Positions 32,261-38,643 of a stretch of 38,643 nt of DNA are shown here, piece after piece (positions within the stretch are counted from its first letter, which is position 1; the number at the start of each line of letters is the position of its first letter). Made by a program: the position numbers and the translations under genes. The notes beneath the pieces are model-generated. The model ran no database searches, was not told where the DNA came from, and worked only from the letters and a program-made list of their open reading frames with translations. Source of the DNA: Citreimonas sp042096055 (GTDB taxonomy: Bacteria > Pseudomonadota > Alphaproteobacteria > Rhodobacterales > Rhodobacteraceae); NCBI RefSeq assembly GCF_042096055.1, contig NZ_JBELMH010000023.1:1-38643 (forward strand), given 5' to 3'.

Positions 32261-33820
32261 TTACTCAACGATCGTGATCCGGCCGTCGGTGTAGGGTTCG
32301 TAGGGCGCGTTCTCGGCCAGGTACTCGGCCGTCACGTCGGCGAGGTCGGGGCCGAAATCGTACGCGTTCTCGGCATCGACGAACATCGCGTAGCCGTCAC
32401 CGCCGTTGCGGACGTAGTTGTTCGACACCGCGCCGTAGGTCGCCGCCGGGTCCAGCGGCTCGCCACCGATCATCACCTCGGACACCCGGCTGCCCGCCTC
32501 GGCCGAGGGATCGACCGTGAAGCTCATGCCCGCGACCTGCGGGAAGCGCCCGGCGCCCTCTTCCATCTGGCTCACGCCGTTTTCCAGCGCCGCAAGCAGC
32601 GTCTCGCCCGTCACCTGGAAGGTCGACAGCGTGTTCTGGAACGGCAGCACGGTCAGCACTTCGCCCATCGTCACCTCGCCCGCGTCGATCGAGGCGCGCA
32701 GCCCGCCCGAGTTGGCGATCGCCACGTCGATGCCCTGGTCGGCTACCCGCGCCAGCATCGCGTCGGCCACCAGGTTGCCCATCGCGCATTCCATCGCCCG
32801 GCACACGTCGCGCGAGCCCTCGATCGCGCCCGCGCTCTCGGCGACCACCTCCTGGCGGACCTCTTCTAGCGGCTGGGCCAGCTCCTGCACCCGCGCCTTG
32901 ACCTCGGCATCCTCCTCGACCGAGGCGTCCAGCAGGATCGGCTGGCCCGACAGCGCGGTGATCTCGCCCGAATCGTCGAAGGTCACGTCGATCTCGCCCA
33001 GGTACTTGCCGTAGGCGTAGGCCTGGAAGATCGGCACGCCGTTGACCTCGGTCGGGTACGGCCCCTCGGCGCCCTCCATGTCGCCCAGCAGCGTGTGGCT
33101 GTGGCCGCCGATGATCATGTCGACGCCGGTCAGACCCTCGGCCAGGCGCCGGTCGGCCGGCAGGCCCACATGGGTCAGCAGGATGATCTTGTTCACGCCC
33201 TCCTCGGTCAGGCGGTCGATCTCGGCCTGCGCGGCGTCCAGCGCGGGCGAGAACACCACGTCGCCCGGCGACGACGTCTCGGGAGTGTCCTCGGCCAGGA
33301 CCGACACGATGCCGATGCGTTCGTCGCCCTCGCCCAGTACGACCGACTTCTCGATCTCGCCTTCCAGGCCCTCGACGCCCGTGGGGTCGATGTTCGCCGA
33401 CAGCACCGGGAAATCCACCTGCGCCACGAACTCGGCCAGCCCCTCGGGGCCGTTGTCGAACTCGTGGTTGCCCACCGCCATCGCGTCATAGCCCAGCCGG
33501 GTCATGAACTCGGCCGCCAGGTCGCCGCCGTACTGCGTGAAGAACAGCGAGCCCTGGAACTGGTCGCCCGCGTCCAGCAGCAGCACGTCGTCCTCGGCCG
33601 CCTCGCGCGCGGCCTCGATCGCGGTGACCATCCGCGCGATGCCGCCAAAGCATTCGCCCGCCTCGTTGTCCTCGGGCGCGCAGGTCGAATCGTAGGCGCT
33701 GATCGGCTCGAACCGGTCGTGGAAATCGTTGGTGTGCAGGATCGTCAGCGCATAATCGGCCTGCGCCGCGCCTGCGCTCAGCGCCAGCACGGCGACGCCG
33801 CTCAGGTATCGTGCGAACAT
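32261..33820 (-). CDS. Periplasmic 5'-nucleotidase / metallophosphatase (UshA family)
   Basis: A two-metal periplasmic enzyme that strips phosphate from nucleotides and related compounds for scavenging. The 519-residue precursor has a signal peptide (about 1-21, cleaved after AQA). The metallophosphatase domain has HTNDFHDRFEP (29-39), DAGDQFQGS (83-91), GNHEFD (117-122), LLTHVG and GGHSHT. The C-terminal 5'-nucleotidase domain (about 345-519) has DVCRAMECAMGNLVADAMLA, NSGGLRASIDAGEVT and NYVRNGGDGYAMF. ATG 33820 has an AGAGG site; a TTGACA promoter lies upstream. It is monocistronic, with its own terminator, and divergent from DUF952 across 143 nt. Confidence 0.93.
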   Translation of the reverse strand: MFARYLSGVAVLALSAGAAQADYALTILHTNDFHDRFEPISAYDSTCAPEDNEAGECFGGIARMVTAIEAAREAAEDDVLLLDAGDQFQGSLFFTQYGGDLAAEFMTRLGYDAMAVGNHEFDNGPEGLAEFVAQVDFPVLSANIDPTGVEGLEGEIEKSVVLGEGDERIGIVSVLAEDTPETSSPGDVVFSPALDAAQAEIDRLTEEGVNKIILLTHVGLPADRRLAEGLTGVDMIIGGHSHTLLGDMEGAEGPYPTEVNGVPIFQAYAYGKYLGEIDVTFDDSGEITALSGQPILLDASVEEDAEVKARVQELAQPLEEVRQEVVAESAGAIEGSRDVCRAMECAMGNLVADAMLARVADQGIDVAIANSGGLRASIDAGEVTMGEVLTVLPFQNTLSTFQVTGETLLAALENGVSQMEEGAGRFPQVAGMSFTVDPSAEAGSRVSEVMIGGEPLDPAATYGAVSNNYVRNGGDGYAMFVDAENAYDFGPDLADVTAEYLAENAPYEPYTDGRITIVE

Positions 33821-33855
33821 CGGGAAAGACCTCTCTGTCGGGTTGTTATGCCCGG

Positions 33856-33884
33856 ATCGTGCCCCGCGCGCCCCGTCCTGTCAA
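33856..33884 (-). promoter_or_regulatory. Candidate promoter of the 5'-nucleotidase gene
   Basis: A perfect TTGACA (33884-33879), a 17-nt spacer and CACGAT (33861-33856) on the minus strand, giving a leader of about 30 nt. I see no convincing Pho-box-type direct repeat next to it, so phosphate control is not supported from sequence. Confidence 0.5.
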
Positions 33885-33963
33885 AAGCGATCCTGCGTCA
33901 TGCGCCCGCCGACCGGGTCCAAGCCTCTTGACCGCGTACCGAACGCACGGCATCCCCTTGACC

Positions 33964-34305
33964 ATGCTGATTTACAAGATCCTGAGACAGGACGAATGGG
34001 GCGCGCTGCAAGCCCACGGCGAGACGTGCGGCGCACCGATCGACGAGGCCGACGGCTTCATCCACTTCTCCACTGCCGAGCAGGTGCGCGAGACGGCCGC
34101 CAAGCACTTCGCCGGCGTCGACGGCCTGCTGCTGGCCGCGCTCGACACCGACGCGCTGGGCGATTCCCTCAAGTGGGAGCCGTCGCGCGGCGGCGACCTC
34201 TTCCCGCATCTCTACGGCCCGCTGCGGCTGCAGGACATCCTGTGGGTGCAGCCGCTGCCGGTCGTCGACGGACAGCACGTCTTCCCGGCGGATATCGGCG
34301 CGTGA
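33964..34305 (+). CDS. DUF952 family protein
   Basis: A small cytosolic protein of 113 residues matching DUF952: MLIYKILRQDEWGALQAHGE, the conserved DGFIHFSTAEQVRETAAKHF, LKWEPSRGGDLFPHLYGPL and the closing VVDGQHVFP. The function of this family is not established; the fold is thought to be ADP-ribosyltransferase-like. No Shine-Dalgarno precedes ATG 33964. It overlaps the next gene by four bases (GTGA) and so heads a three-gene run ending in pyrD, an arrangement I associate with Rhodobacteraceae. Confidence 0.88.
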   Translation: MLIYKILRQDEWGALQAHGETCGAPIDEADGFIHFSTAEQVRETAAKHFAGVDGLLLAALDTDALGDSLKWEPSRGGDLFPHLYGPLRLQDILWVQPLPVVDGQHVFPADIGA

Positions 34306-34736
34306 GCGCGGGCCACGTCAACCCGACGCGCGCCCAGTTCGACGCGTTCAAGGCCGGCGATCGCGACGCGCCGGTCGAGATGCTGAACCTCGTGCGCCTG
34401 CGCGACCGGGCCGAGTATCCCGCCGACCACCCGCTGCACGGCGCGGGCCTGTCGGGCGCCGAGGCCTATGCGCATTACGGCGCCGAAAGCGCGCCGGTGC
34501 TGGCGAAGCTCGGCGGCGCAATCCTGTGGCGCGGGCAGTACCAGACCATGCTGATCGGCCCCGACGACGAGGCATGGGACCACGTCTTCGTCGCGCGCTA
34601 CCCCTCGGCCTCGGCCTTCCTCGCAATGGTCAAGGACCCCGATTACGCCCGCGCGGTGATCCACCGCACCGCCGGCGTCGCCACCTCGCGGCTGATCCGC
34701 TGCGGCGCGGCCGAACCGGGCACCGCCTTCGGATGA
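34302..34736 (+). CDS. DUF1330-like small protein, GTG start
   Basis: A 144-residue protein that looks like the DUF1330 / dimeric alpha-beta-barrel group (NPTRAQFDAFKAGDRDAPVEMLNLVRLR, SGAEAYAHYGAESAPVLAKLGG, HVFVARYPSASAFLAMVKDPDY). These are often of unknown function. The GTG start is fixed by its GTGA overlap with the DUF952 stop, and its own stop overlaps pyrD by ATGA, so the three genes are translationally coupled. A role linked to pyrimidine synthesis is possible only by position. Confidence 0.8.
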   Translation: MSAGHVNPTRAQFDAFKAGDRDAPVEMLNLVRLRDRAEYPADHPLHGAGLSGAEAYAHYGAESAPVLAKLGGAILWRGQYQTMLIGPDDEAWDHVFVARYPSASAFLAMVKDPDYARAVIHRTAGVATSRLIRCGAAEPGTAFG

Positions 34737-35791
34737 GCGTGCTGGAGCAGGCCGGCCTCGCCGCCCTGCGCCGGGTCGAGCCCGAGCGCGCCCATGCGCT
34801 GGCCCTGCTGGCCCTGCGCGCGGGCCTTGTCCCGGCGCCCGGCCTGCTGTCGTCGGACCGGCTGCGCACCCGCGTCGCCGGCCTGCCGCTGCCCAACCCC
34901 GTGGGCCTCGCCGCCGGTTTCGACAAGAACGCCGAGGCGCTGCTGGGCCTCTCGCGCGCGGGCTTCGGCTTCGTCGAGGTGGGCGCCGCCACGCCCCGCC
35001 CGCAGCCGGGCAATCCGCGCCCGCGCGTGTTCCGGCTGCCGCAGGATCGCGGCGTCATCAACCGCTTCGGCTTCAACAACGACGGGATGAGCGCGATCGG
35101 CGACCGGCTTGCCGCGCGTCCGCGCGACATGGTGTTGGGGCTGAACCTCGGCGCCAACAAGGACAGCGCCGACCGCGCCGGCGATTTCGCCACCGTCCTG
35201 CGGCACTGTGCTGCGCATCTGGATTTCGCCACCGTCAACGTCAGCTCGCCCAACACCGAACGGCTGCGCGACCTGCAGGGCCGCGACGCGCTGGCCGCGC
35301 TGCTGGCCGGCGTCGTCGAGGCGCGCGACGCCCTGCCCCGCCGCATCCCCGTCTTCCTCAAGATCGCGCCCGACCTCGACAGCCAGGGCCTGCGCGACGT
35401 GGCCGAGGTGGCGATGGCCACCGGCATCGACGCGATCGTCGCCACCAACACCACGCTGGCGCGCGACGGGCTGCGCTCGGAACATGCCTCGCAGGCGGGC
35501 GGGCTGTCGGGCCGGCCGCTCTTCGACCGCTCGACCCGCGTGCTGGCGCATCTGTCGGGCCTGACCAAGGGCGCCGTGCCGCTGATCGGCGTCGGCGGGA
35601 TCGAGACGGCCGAGCACGCATTCCAGAAGATCCGCGCCGGCGCCTCGGCGGTGCAGCTCTACACCGCGCTGGCCTATGGCGGGCTGGGCCTGGTGCGCCA
35701 GATCGTCGAGGGGCTGGACGCGCGGCTGGCCGCCGAGGGCTTCGCGTCGGTCGAGGACGCGGTCGGCACCGGACGCGCCGACTGGACCTGA
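34733..35791 (+). CDS. pyrD: Dihydroorotate dehydrogenase, quinone-dependent (class 2)
   Basis: The membrane-associated flavoenzyme that oxidises dihydroorotate to orotate using ubiquinone in pyrimidine synthesis. The 352-residue product has the class 2 N-terminal extension (about 1-45), PNPVGLAAGFDKN, RFGFNNDG, GLNLGANKD and catalytic Ser172 in NVSSPNTERLRDLQ. FMN-phosphate binding is carried by LIGVGGIETAEHAFQKIRAGA and VQLYTALAYGG. ATG 34733 overlaps the preceding stop (ATGA). It converges on trpF across 116 nt holding two palindromes. Confidence 0.97.
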   Translation: MSVLEQAGLAALRRVEPERAHALALLALRAGLVPAPGLLSSDRLRTRVAGLPLPNPVGLAAGFDKNAEALLGLSRAGFGFVEVGAATPRPQPGNPRPRVFRLPQDRGVINRFGFNNDGMSAIGDRLAARPRDMVLGLNLGANKDSADRAGDFATVLRHCAAHLDFATVNVSSPNTERLRDLQGRDALAALLAGVVEARDALPRRIPVFLKIAPDLDSQGLRDVAEVAMATGIDAIVATNTTLARDGLRSEHASQAGGLSGRPLFDRSTRVLAHLSGLTKGAVPLIGVGGIETAEHAFQKIRAGASAVQLYTALAYGGLGLVRQIVEGLDARLAAEGFASVEDAVGTGRADWT

Positions 35792-35814
35792 TCCGGGCGG
35801 GCGTCTTGGACCCC

Positions 35815-35828
35815 AAGCGTTAACGCTT
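35815..35828. repeat. 14-bp perfect palindrome
   Basis: AAGCGTTAACGCTT is self-complementary and lies 23 nt after the pyrD stop, between convergent genes. It has no loop or T-run, so it is not a conventional terminator. It could be a protein-binding site or the core of a weak bidirectional terminator. Confidence 0.7.
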
Positions 35829-35874
35829 CCTGAACTCGTCTCTGCAAGTCATTGATTTCGTTAGGGCGCCTGCA

Positions 35875-35891
35875 TGTCCCATCGTGGGACA
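35875..35891. repeat. Inverted repeat TGTCCCA-TCG-TGGGACA
   Basis: A perfect 7-bp inverted repeat with a 3-nt spacer lies 17 nt downstream of the trpF stop in the minus direction. The surrounding sequence (35830-35870) is visibly less GC-rich than its neighbours. It could end transcription from either side, serve as an operator-like binding site, or be a remnant. I cannot choose between these from sequence. Confidence 0.65.
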
Positions 35892-35907
35892 CCCGGAACG
35901 CCGCCCC

Positions 35908-36576
35908 TCAGGTCACCAGCCGCGGCACCGGCCGCACGCCCTGCGCGGCGTCCACGAAGGCCCGGATCTTCGCCGCATCCTTCACCCCCGGCGCCGCCTC
36001 GACGCCCGAGGACACGTCCAGCTGCCGCGCCCCGGTCATCGCCACCGCCTGCGCCGCATTCTCGGGCGTCAGCCCGCCCGCCAGCATCCACGGCACCGGC
36101 CAGCGCCGCCCCGCGATCAGCCGCCAGTCGAAGGCCAGCCCGTTGCCGCCCGGCAGCGCCGCCCCCTTGGGCGCCTTCGCGTCGATCAGGATCTGGTCCG
36201 CCACCGCCGCGTACCGGTCGATCGCCGGCAGGTCCTCGGCCGAGGCGATTCCCACCGCCTTCATCACCGGCAGCCGGTAGCGCGCCCGGATCGCCGCCAC
36301 CCGCTCGGGCGTCTCCGAACCGTGAAGCTGCAGCATGTCCAGCGGCACCGCCCCCGTGATCGCGTCCAGCGCCGCGTCGTCCGCGTTCACCACCAGCGCC
36401 ACCTTGGCCAGCCCCGGCGGCGCGTCCACCGCCAGCGCGCGCGCCTGCTCGACGTCCACGTTGCGCGGGCTTTTCTCGAAGAACACGAAGCCGCAATAGG
36501 CCGCGCCCGCCGCCGCCGCGGCGGCCACATCCTCGGGCCGCGTCAGGCCGCAGATCTTGACCCGGATATCGGTCAT
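35908..36576 (-). CDS. trpF: phosphoribosylanthranilate isomerase
   Basis: TrpF performs the Amadori rearrangement of phosphoribosylanthranilate in tryptophan synthesis. The 222-residue TIM barrel has catalytic Cys9 (RVKICGLT) and Asp132 (ILIDAKAP), the FVFFEKSPRNV loop, QLHGSETPERV, and the phosphate-binding MLAGGLTPENAAQA and DVSSGVEAAPGVKD. trpB often follows trpF in related genomes but not here; the gene ends at a convergent border with pyrD. It is separated from lapA by 78 nt containing repeat copy C and is probably cotranscribed with ihfB and lapA. Confidence 0.96.
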   Translation of the reverse strand: MTDIRVKICGLTRPEDVAAAAAAGAAYCGFVFFEKSPRNVDVEQARALAVDAPPGLAKVALVVNADDAALDAITGAVPLDMLQLHGSETPERVAAIRARYRLPVMKAVGIASAEDLPAIDRYAAVADQILIDAKAPKGAALPGGNGLAFDWRLIAGRRWPVPWMLAGGLTPENAAQAVAMTGARQLDVSSGVEAAPGVKDAAKIRAFVDAAQGVRPVPRLVT

Positions 36577-36586
36577 GCCCTGCCCT

Positions 36587-36650
36587 TCATCTTGGTCGAA
36601 ATACTCCGGGAGAGCCGCGCGGCACGCGCGGCCCAGGCAGCGCCCCCAGC
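36587..36650 (-). repeat. Rhodobacteraceae-type 3'-flanking intergenic element, copy C (diverged)
   Basis: Minus-strand order: a GC-rich part, a hairpin CCGCGCG-TGC-CGCGCGG, then GCTCTCCCGGAGTATTTCGA and CCAAGATGAA. The CCCGG-GTATTT-CGACCAAGA tail aligns with copies A and B, while the hairpin bases differ but still pair. It lies 4 nt downstream of the lapA stop, in the sense direction, between lapA and trpF. Confidence 0.62.
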
Positions 36651-36654
36651 GCCC

Positions 36655-37023
36655 TCACGCCCGGGTCGAGCTCTGGTCCAGCAGCGCCAGGACCTCGTCC
36701 TTGTCCTTGTCCCGCTCGGCCTGGGTGCGGCGCAGCTCGCGCTGCAGCTTGCGCAGCTCGGCCTCCTTGTGGCGGGCGTCGGCGCGGTGCTTGTGCTCGC
36801 GCAGCCATTCCCAGACGAAGCCGATCAGCAGGCCCGCGATGATCCCGGCGAAGATGACCAGGAACAGCGGCAGCTCGATCGAGACGACCGCCCAGCCAAG
36901 GCCCGGCATCGTCGCCAGCCCCTCGGGCAGGGTCGACAGCACCACCGGCGCACGGTTGGCCAGCGCCAGGCAGATCAGCACCACGGCAAGCGCCGCGAGA
37001 AAGACGTAGCGGATGTAACGCAT
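36655..37023 (-). CDS. lapA: LapA-domain (DUF1049) inner-membrane protein
   Basis: A 122-residue membrane protein with two helices (about 5-23 and about 48-70, VSIELPLFLVIFAGIIAGLLIGF). A charged cytoplasmic coiled coil follows (about 73-115, REHKHRADARHKEAELRKLQ). In E. coli the LapA/LapB pair controls LPS synthesis and LpxC degradation by FtsH; here no lapB is adjacent, so the role is inferred from the domain only. ATG 37023 has AGGACAC upstream and lies 8 nt after the ihfB stop, indicating coupled expression. Confidence 0.87.
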   Translation of the reverse strand: MRYIRYVFLAALAVVLICLALANRAPVVLSTLPEGLATMPGLGWAVVSIELPLFLVIFAGIIAGLLIGFVWEWLREHKHRADARHKEAELRKLQRELRRTQAERDKDKDEVLALLDQSSTRA

Positions 37024-37031
37024 CTGGTGTC

Positions 37032-37313
37032 CTATTTTCCGTTCAGGCGGTCGCGCAGCAGCTTGCCGGTCTTGAAGAACGGCACGTGCTTCTCCTCGAC
37101 CTCGACAGCCTCGCCGGTCCGGGGGTTCCGACCGGTCCGCGCGTCCCGCTTCTTGACCGAGAACGCTCCGAAGCCGCGCAGTTCCACCCGGTCGCCGCGG
37201 GCCATCGCGTTGGTGATCTCCTCGAAGATCGTGTTCACGATCCGCTCGACGTCGCGCTGGTAGAGATGCGGATTCTCGTCGGCGATCTTCTGGATCAGTT
37301 CGGATCTGATCAT
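37032..37313 (-). CDS. ihfB: Integration host factor subunit beta
   Basis: A DNA-bending nucleoid protein that pairs with IHF-alpha. The 93-residue product has the HU/IHF fold: MIRSELIQKIADENPHLYQR, then FEEITNAMARGDRVELRGFG, and the DNA-intercalating arm RTGRNPRTGEAVEVEEKHVP (60-79) with the proline tip. The true start is ATG 37313. The open frame upstream of it is not related to IHF, and GGGGGAA lies upstream. A good TATAGT -10 about 50 nt before the start suggests its own promoter in addition to read-through from rpsA. Confidence 0.96.
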   Translation of the reverse strand: MIRSELIQKIADENPHLYQRDVERIVNTIFEEITNAMARGDRVELRGFGAFSVKKRDARTGRNPRTGEAVEVEEKHVPFFKTGKLLRDRLNGK

Positions 37314-37361
37314 AGGCGCGTTCCCCCGGGCATGCGTCACGTAGCGGCCACTCACCGCACG

Positions 37362-37391
37362 ACTATACGCTGAAACGCGATCCGACGGAAA
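37362..37391 (-). promoter_or_regulatory. Candidate ihfB promoter
   Basis: A strong -10 TATAGT (37367-37362, five of six matches) is preceded at 18 nt by a weak -35 TTTCCG (37391-37386). The start point would be about 37355, leaving a 40-nt leader. I did not find a clear IHF consensus site that would show autoregulation. Confidence 0.5.
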
Positions 37392-37564
37392 CACGCTTTG
37401 CACGGGAAAAGCTATTGCGCGCAGGAGTTTGCCGGCCTGCGGGCGCGTTTGCCCGCCGGCGTGGCGGCCGCGCGCCCGCGCCGCCCTGTCGGTGCGCTGA
37501 CGAAGCGTCAGCCGATTCGGGACGCGGCAAAGCGAACACGGCGCGAAAAGCGCCGCAAACGCGA

Positions 37565-37591
37565 AAGGCCCCGGCGCGCGTCCGGGGCCTT
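37565..37591 (-). terminator. Rho-independent terminator of rpsA
   Basis: A perfect 10-bp stem AAGGCCCCGG / CCGGGGCCTT (arms 37591-37582 and 37574-37565) with a 7-nt loop, followed on the minus strand by TCGCGTTT. It starts 27 nt after the rpsA stop. Confidence 0.85.
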
Positions 37592-37618
37592 CCAAAGTCA
37601 CGTTCGGCGTGGAAACGC

Positions 37619-38643
37619 TCACTCGTCCTTGTTGAGTGCCGCGCCTAGGATGTCGCCCAGCGACGCGCCCGAATCCGAGCTGCCGTACTGCTGAACCGCT
37701 TCCTTTTCCTCGGCGATCTCGCGTGCCTTGATCGACAGGCCGAGCCGGCGGCTCTTCATGTCGATGTTGGTCACGCGCACGTCGATCTTGTCACCGACCG
37801 AGAAGCGCTCGGGGCGCTGTTCGGAGCGGTCGCGCGACAGGTCCGAGCGACGGATGAAGGACTTCATGCCCTCGTACTCGACCTCGATACCGCCATCCTC
37901 GATCGCGGTGACCTCGACGGTCACGATCGAGCCGCGGCGCACGCCGCCGGCCGCATCGGCGAACTTGTCGCCGCCCAGCGCCTTGATCGAGAGCGAGATG
38001 CGCTCTTTCTCGACGTCGACCTCGGAGACGACCGCCTGGACGATGTCGCCCTTGCGGTATTCCTGGATCGCTTCCTCGCCGCGCTGGTCCCACGACAGGT
38101 CGGACAGGTGGACCATGCCGTCGATGTCGCCCTCGAGACCGATGAACAGACCGAACTCGGTGATGTTCTTGACCTCGCCCTCGACATGGGTGCCCTCGGG
38201 GTGGGTCTCGGCGAAGACTTCCCACGGGTTGCGCATGGTCTGCTTGAGACCCAGAGAAACGCGGCGCTTGGCGCTGTCGATTTCCAGCACCATGACCTCG
38301 ACCTCTTGCGAGGTGGACACGATCTTGCCCGGGTGGACGTTCTTCTTGGTCCAGGACATCTCGGACACGTGGACCAGGCCCTCGACGCCCGGCTCCAGCT
38401 CGACGAAGGCGCCGTAGTCGGTGATGTTGGTCACGCGGCCCTGGTGGACCGAACCCAGCTGGTACTTGGCACCGACCAGATCCCACGGATCTTCCTGCAG
38501 CTGCTTCATGCCGAGGCTGATGCGGTGGGTTTCCTTGTTGATCTTGATGACCTGAACCTTGACCGTCTCGCCGATCGCCAGGATCTCGGACGGGTGGTTC
38601 ACGCGGCGCCACGCCATGTCGGTGACGTGCAGCAGGCCGTCGA
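37619..38643 (-). CDS. rpsA: 30S ribosomal protein S1, C-terminal part
   Basis: S1 binds mRNA and helps the 30S subunit load structured leaders. About 340 C-terminal residues are visible; the frame is open through the window edge (DGLLHVTDMAWRRVNHPSEI), so the gene continues beyond 38643 and the internal ATG at 38617 is not the start. Visible parts are the end of one S1 domain (GETVKVQVIKINKETHRISLG) and full repeats at GSVHQGRVTNITDYGAFVEL and GTHVEGEVKNITEFGLFIGL. A last, more diverged repeat (GSIVTVEVTAIEDGGIEVEY) and the C-terminal tail VQQYGSSDSGASLGDILGAA are as in alphaproteobacterial S1. ihfB follows, as usual for this group. Confidence 0.97.
   Translation of the reverse strand, partial: DGLLHVTDMAWRRVNHPSEILAIGETVKVQVIKINKETHRISLGMKQLQEDPWDLVGAKYQLGSVHQGRVTNITDYGAFVELEPGVEGLVHVSEMSWTKKNVHPGKIVSTSQEVEVMVLEIDSAKRRVSLGLKQTMRNPWEVFAETHPEGTHVEGEVKNITEFGLFIGLEGDIDGMVHLSDLSWDQRGEEAIQEYRKGDIVQAVVSEVDVEKERISLSIKALGGDKFADAAGGVRRGSIVTVEVTAIEDGGIEVEYEGMKSFIRRSDLSRDRSEQRPERFSVGDKIDVRVTNIDMKSRRLGLSIKAREIAEEKEAVQQYGSSDSGASLGDILGAALNKDE

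Larger units (their letters stand above)
37314..37618 (-). other. rpsA-ihfB intergenic region with three hairpins and a promoter
   Basis: This 305-nt stretch has no gene. Going in the minus direction it holds the rpsA terminator (37591-37565), a hairpin CGGCGC-TTTTC-GCGCCG (37555-37539), and a hairpin GCTGACG-CTT-CGTCAGC (37512-37496). A GC-rich part without obvious signal and the ihfB promoter region (about 37391-37355) follow. The three hairpins within 100 nt could form a processed 3'-UTR RNA. Confidence 0.6.

Noticed and set aside
35819..35891. Short minus-strand reading frame (CPTMGHAGALTKSMTCRDEF...) in the pyrD-trpF gap
   Set aside because: There is no start with a ribosome site and no domain; the palindromes explain the sequence better.

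Overview
The window is GC-rich chromosomal DNA from an alphaproteobacterium, most likely of the Rhodobacteraceae/Roseobacteraceae. The evidence is the tolQ-tolR-tolA-tolB-pal-cpoB-tilS-ftsH order, the rpsA-ihfB-lapA-trpF order, an SOS operator of the alphaproteobacterial type GAAC-N7-GAAC, and the family flavour of the proteins. Genes are dense and mostly core. I see no insertion sequence, prophage, CRISPR array or plasmid function. A run of exactly 100 N (31314-31413) is an assembly gap inside a methyltransferase gene.

Layout. 1-4580: the tail of a PaaI-type thioesterase, the one-carbon pair fhs-folD (minus), an exported five-EF-hand protein (plus) and a MOSC-domain protein (minus). 4736-13371: the Tol-Pal cell-envelope operon followed by tilS and ftsH, all minus and tightly packed; ftsH starts at TTG. 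13513-15470: a DMT-type membrane transporter behind an aldo/keto reductase (minus). 15599-16250: an SOS-controlled ImuA-like gene standing alone. 16251-16519: a structured intergenic region with a repeat and a perfect 17-bp inverted repeat whose loop is a G-quadruplex motif. 16520-20735: metG, truB, an alpha/beta hydrolase (minus) and an FKBP/SlyD-type prolyl isomerase. 20860-26278: a plus-strand run of five catabolic-looking enzymes (PcaD-like lactonase, a second alpha/beta hydrolase, zinc alcohol dehydrogenase, mandelate racemase/muconate lactonizing family enzyme, amidase). 26424-32131 (minus): acyl-CoA synthetase, ABC exporter, tRNA-Gly(TCC), and an SRAP/YedK protein translationally coupled to a SAM methyltransferase. 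32261-33820 (minus): an exported UshA-type 5'-nucleotidase. 33964-35791 (plus): DUF952, DUF1330 and pyrD with overlapping stops and starts. 35908-38643 (minus): trpF, lapA, ihfB and the 3' part of rpsA.

Functional themes. The Tol-Pal block builds the trans-envelope machine for outer-membrane constriction. fhs and folD interconvert formate and folate C1 units. pyrD and trpF belong to pyrimidine and tryptophan synthesis. metG, truB, tilS, tRNA-Gly and rpsA serve translation. The ImuA-like and SRAP genes point to DNA-damage handling, but only the first has a visible LexA box.

Most of the less expected signal is between genes. There are three copies of one 3'-flanking element, two copies of a second hairpin element with compensatory changes, the G-quadruplex-in-a-hairpin upstream of metG, and paired palindromes between convergent pyrD and trpF. 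All starts, promoters and terminators were judged by eye.
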